A stretch of 5,569 nt of DNA, taken from the NCBI GenBank assembly GCA_029961005.1, contig JASBVW010000114.1, positions 1 through 5,569 on the forward strand, read 5' to 3'. Numbering within the stretch: position 1 is the first letter of the stretch; each line of letters starts with the position of its first letter. Made by a program: the position numbers and the translations under genes. This DNA is from Bacillota bacterium. Lineage in GTDB: Bacteria; Bacillota; UBA5301; JASBVW01. A model generated the notes under the pieces. The model saw only the letters and a list, made by a program, of their open reading frames with translations, was not told where the DNA came from and did not search any database. Below, piece after piece: positions 5,344 to 5,569 of the stretch.

Positions 5344-5569
5344 GTGAACCACTGGAAAGTCCGCGATCTTCTGACCGGCCTGGGTATGGGTTTAATCTTG
5401 GCAGCGGTGCTGGTCGCCTTTGCCGGTCGGCGCCCTCTTGCGCGCGAGGAGATCATTAAGCAGGCGCGGGCGGTGGGGATGGTCTTTCCCCAGGAGGTGC
5501 GCCTGAGCGAGGAGGAGCCGCCGAGAGAGGAGCAGCAGGCCGGCGAGGAGGCACTGCTCCCGCCGGGCT
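5344..5569 (+). CDS. N-terminal part of a single-pass membrane protein, unknown (possibly MltG-like), cut by the window edge
   Basis: GTG 5344 begins a frame that stays open to the right edge (75 complete codons). It starts 4 bases after the preceding stop, with AGGTGAG (5334-5340) as ribosome binding site. After W-K-V-R-D-L-L there is a membrane segment (about residues 10-27, L-T-G-L-G-M-G-L-I-L-A-A-V-L-V-A-F-A). It is followed by R-R-P-L-A-R-E-E-I-I-K-Q-A-R-A-V-G-M-V-F-P and then a Glu/Pro-rich stretch. The pattern E-E-I-I-x-x-A-R-x-x-G-M-V after an N-terminal anchor recalls small MltG/YceG-related proteins that I associate with this position, upstream of rpsB, in clostridia. The diagnostic domain is not in the window, so treat this as an unassigned membrane protein. 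Confidence 0.65.
   Translation, partial: MNHWKVRDLLTGLGMGLILAAVLVAFAGRRPLAREEIIKQARAVGMVFPQEVRLSEEEPPREEQQAGEEALLPPG

Overview
The window is a compact, entirely plus-strand piece of a chemotaxis/motility operon. Its gene content and order (cheW, cheC, cheD, a FliA/SigD-type sigma factor, a FapA/DUF342 protein, a small conserved-looking protein, a SwrB/YlxL-like membrane protein) resemble the distal end of the fla/che operon of Firmicutes. The DNA is GC-rich, Shine-Dalgarno sequences are strong and G-rich, and six of the seven annotated starts after cheW are GTG or TTG. This suggests a high-GC, possibly thermophilic clostridial lineage (Moorella, Desulfotomaculum or similar). The lineage is inferred from style and gene order, not from a marker-gene match.

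Layout: 3-116 is the C-terminal tail of an upstream gene (perhaps FlhG). cheW (120-740) overlaps cheC (731-1363, TTG start) by 10 bases, and cheC overlaps cheD (1342-1836, GTG start) by 22 bases. The sigma factor gene (1870-2658) follows after 33 bases, fapA (2691-4472) after 32, a Q/E/R/K-rich 115-residue protein (4488-4835) after 15, and a single-pass SwrB-like protein with a helix-turn-helix-like tail (4860-5339) after 24. A further single-pass membrane protein (5344 to the window edge) starts 4 bases later and is cut off. I see no internal promoter, terminator, RNA gene, mobile element or CRISPR array, and no gap longer than 33 bases.

How the genes fit together: CheW couples receptors to the CheA kinase. 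CheC dephosphorylates CheY-P, and CheD deamidates receptors and binds CheC; together they form the adaptation module known from Bacillus and Thermotoga. The sigma factor transcribes late flagellar and chemotaxis genes. FapA and the SwrB-like protein probably act on flagellar assembly or placement.

The points most worth a second look are: a CheC whose first phosphatase site has lost its Asn (T16) while the second is intact; a CheW with a 60-residue charged tail and a -1 reading frame that runs open into CheC; the uncharacterised 115-residue protein; and the probable duplicated N-terminal unit of FapA.
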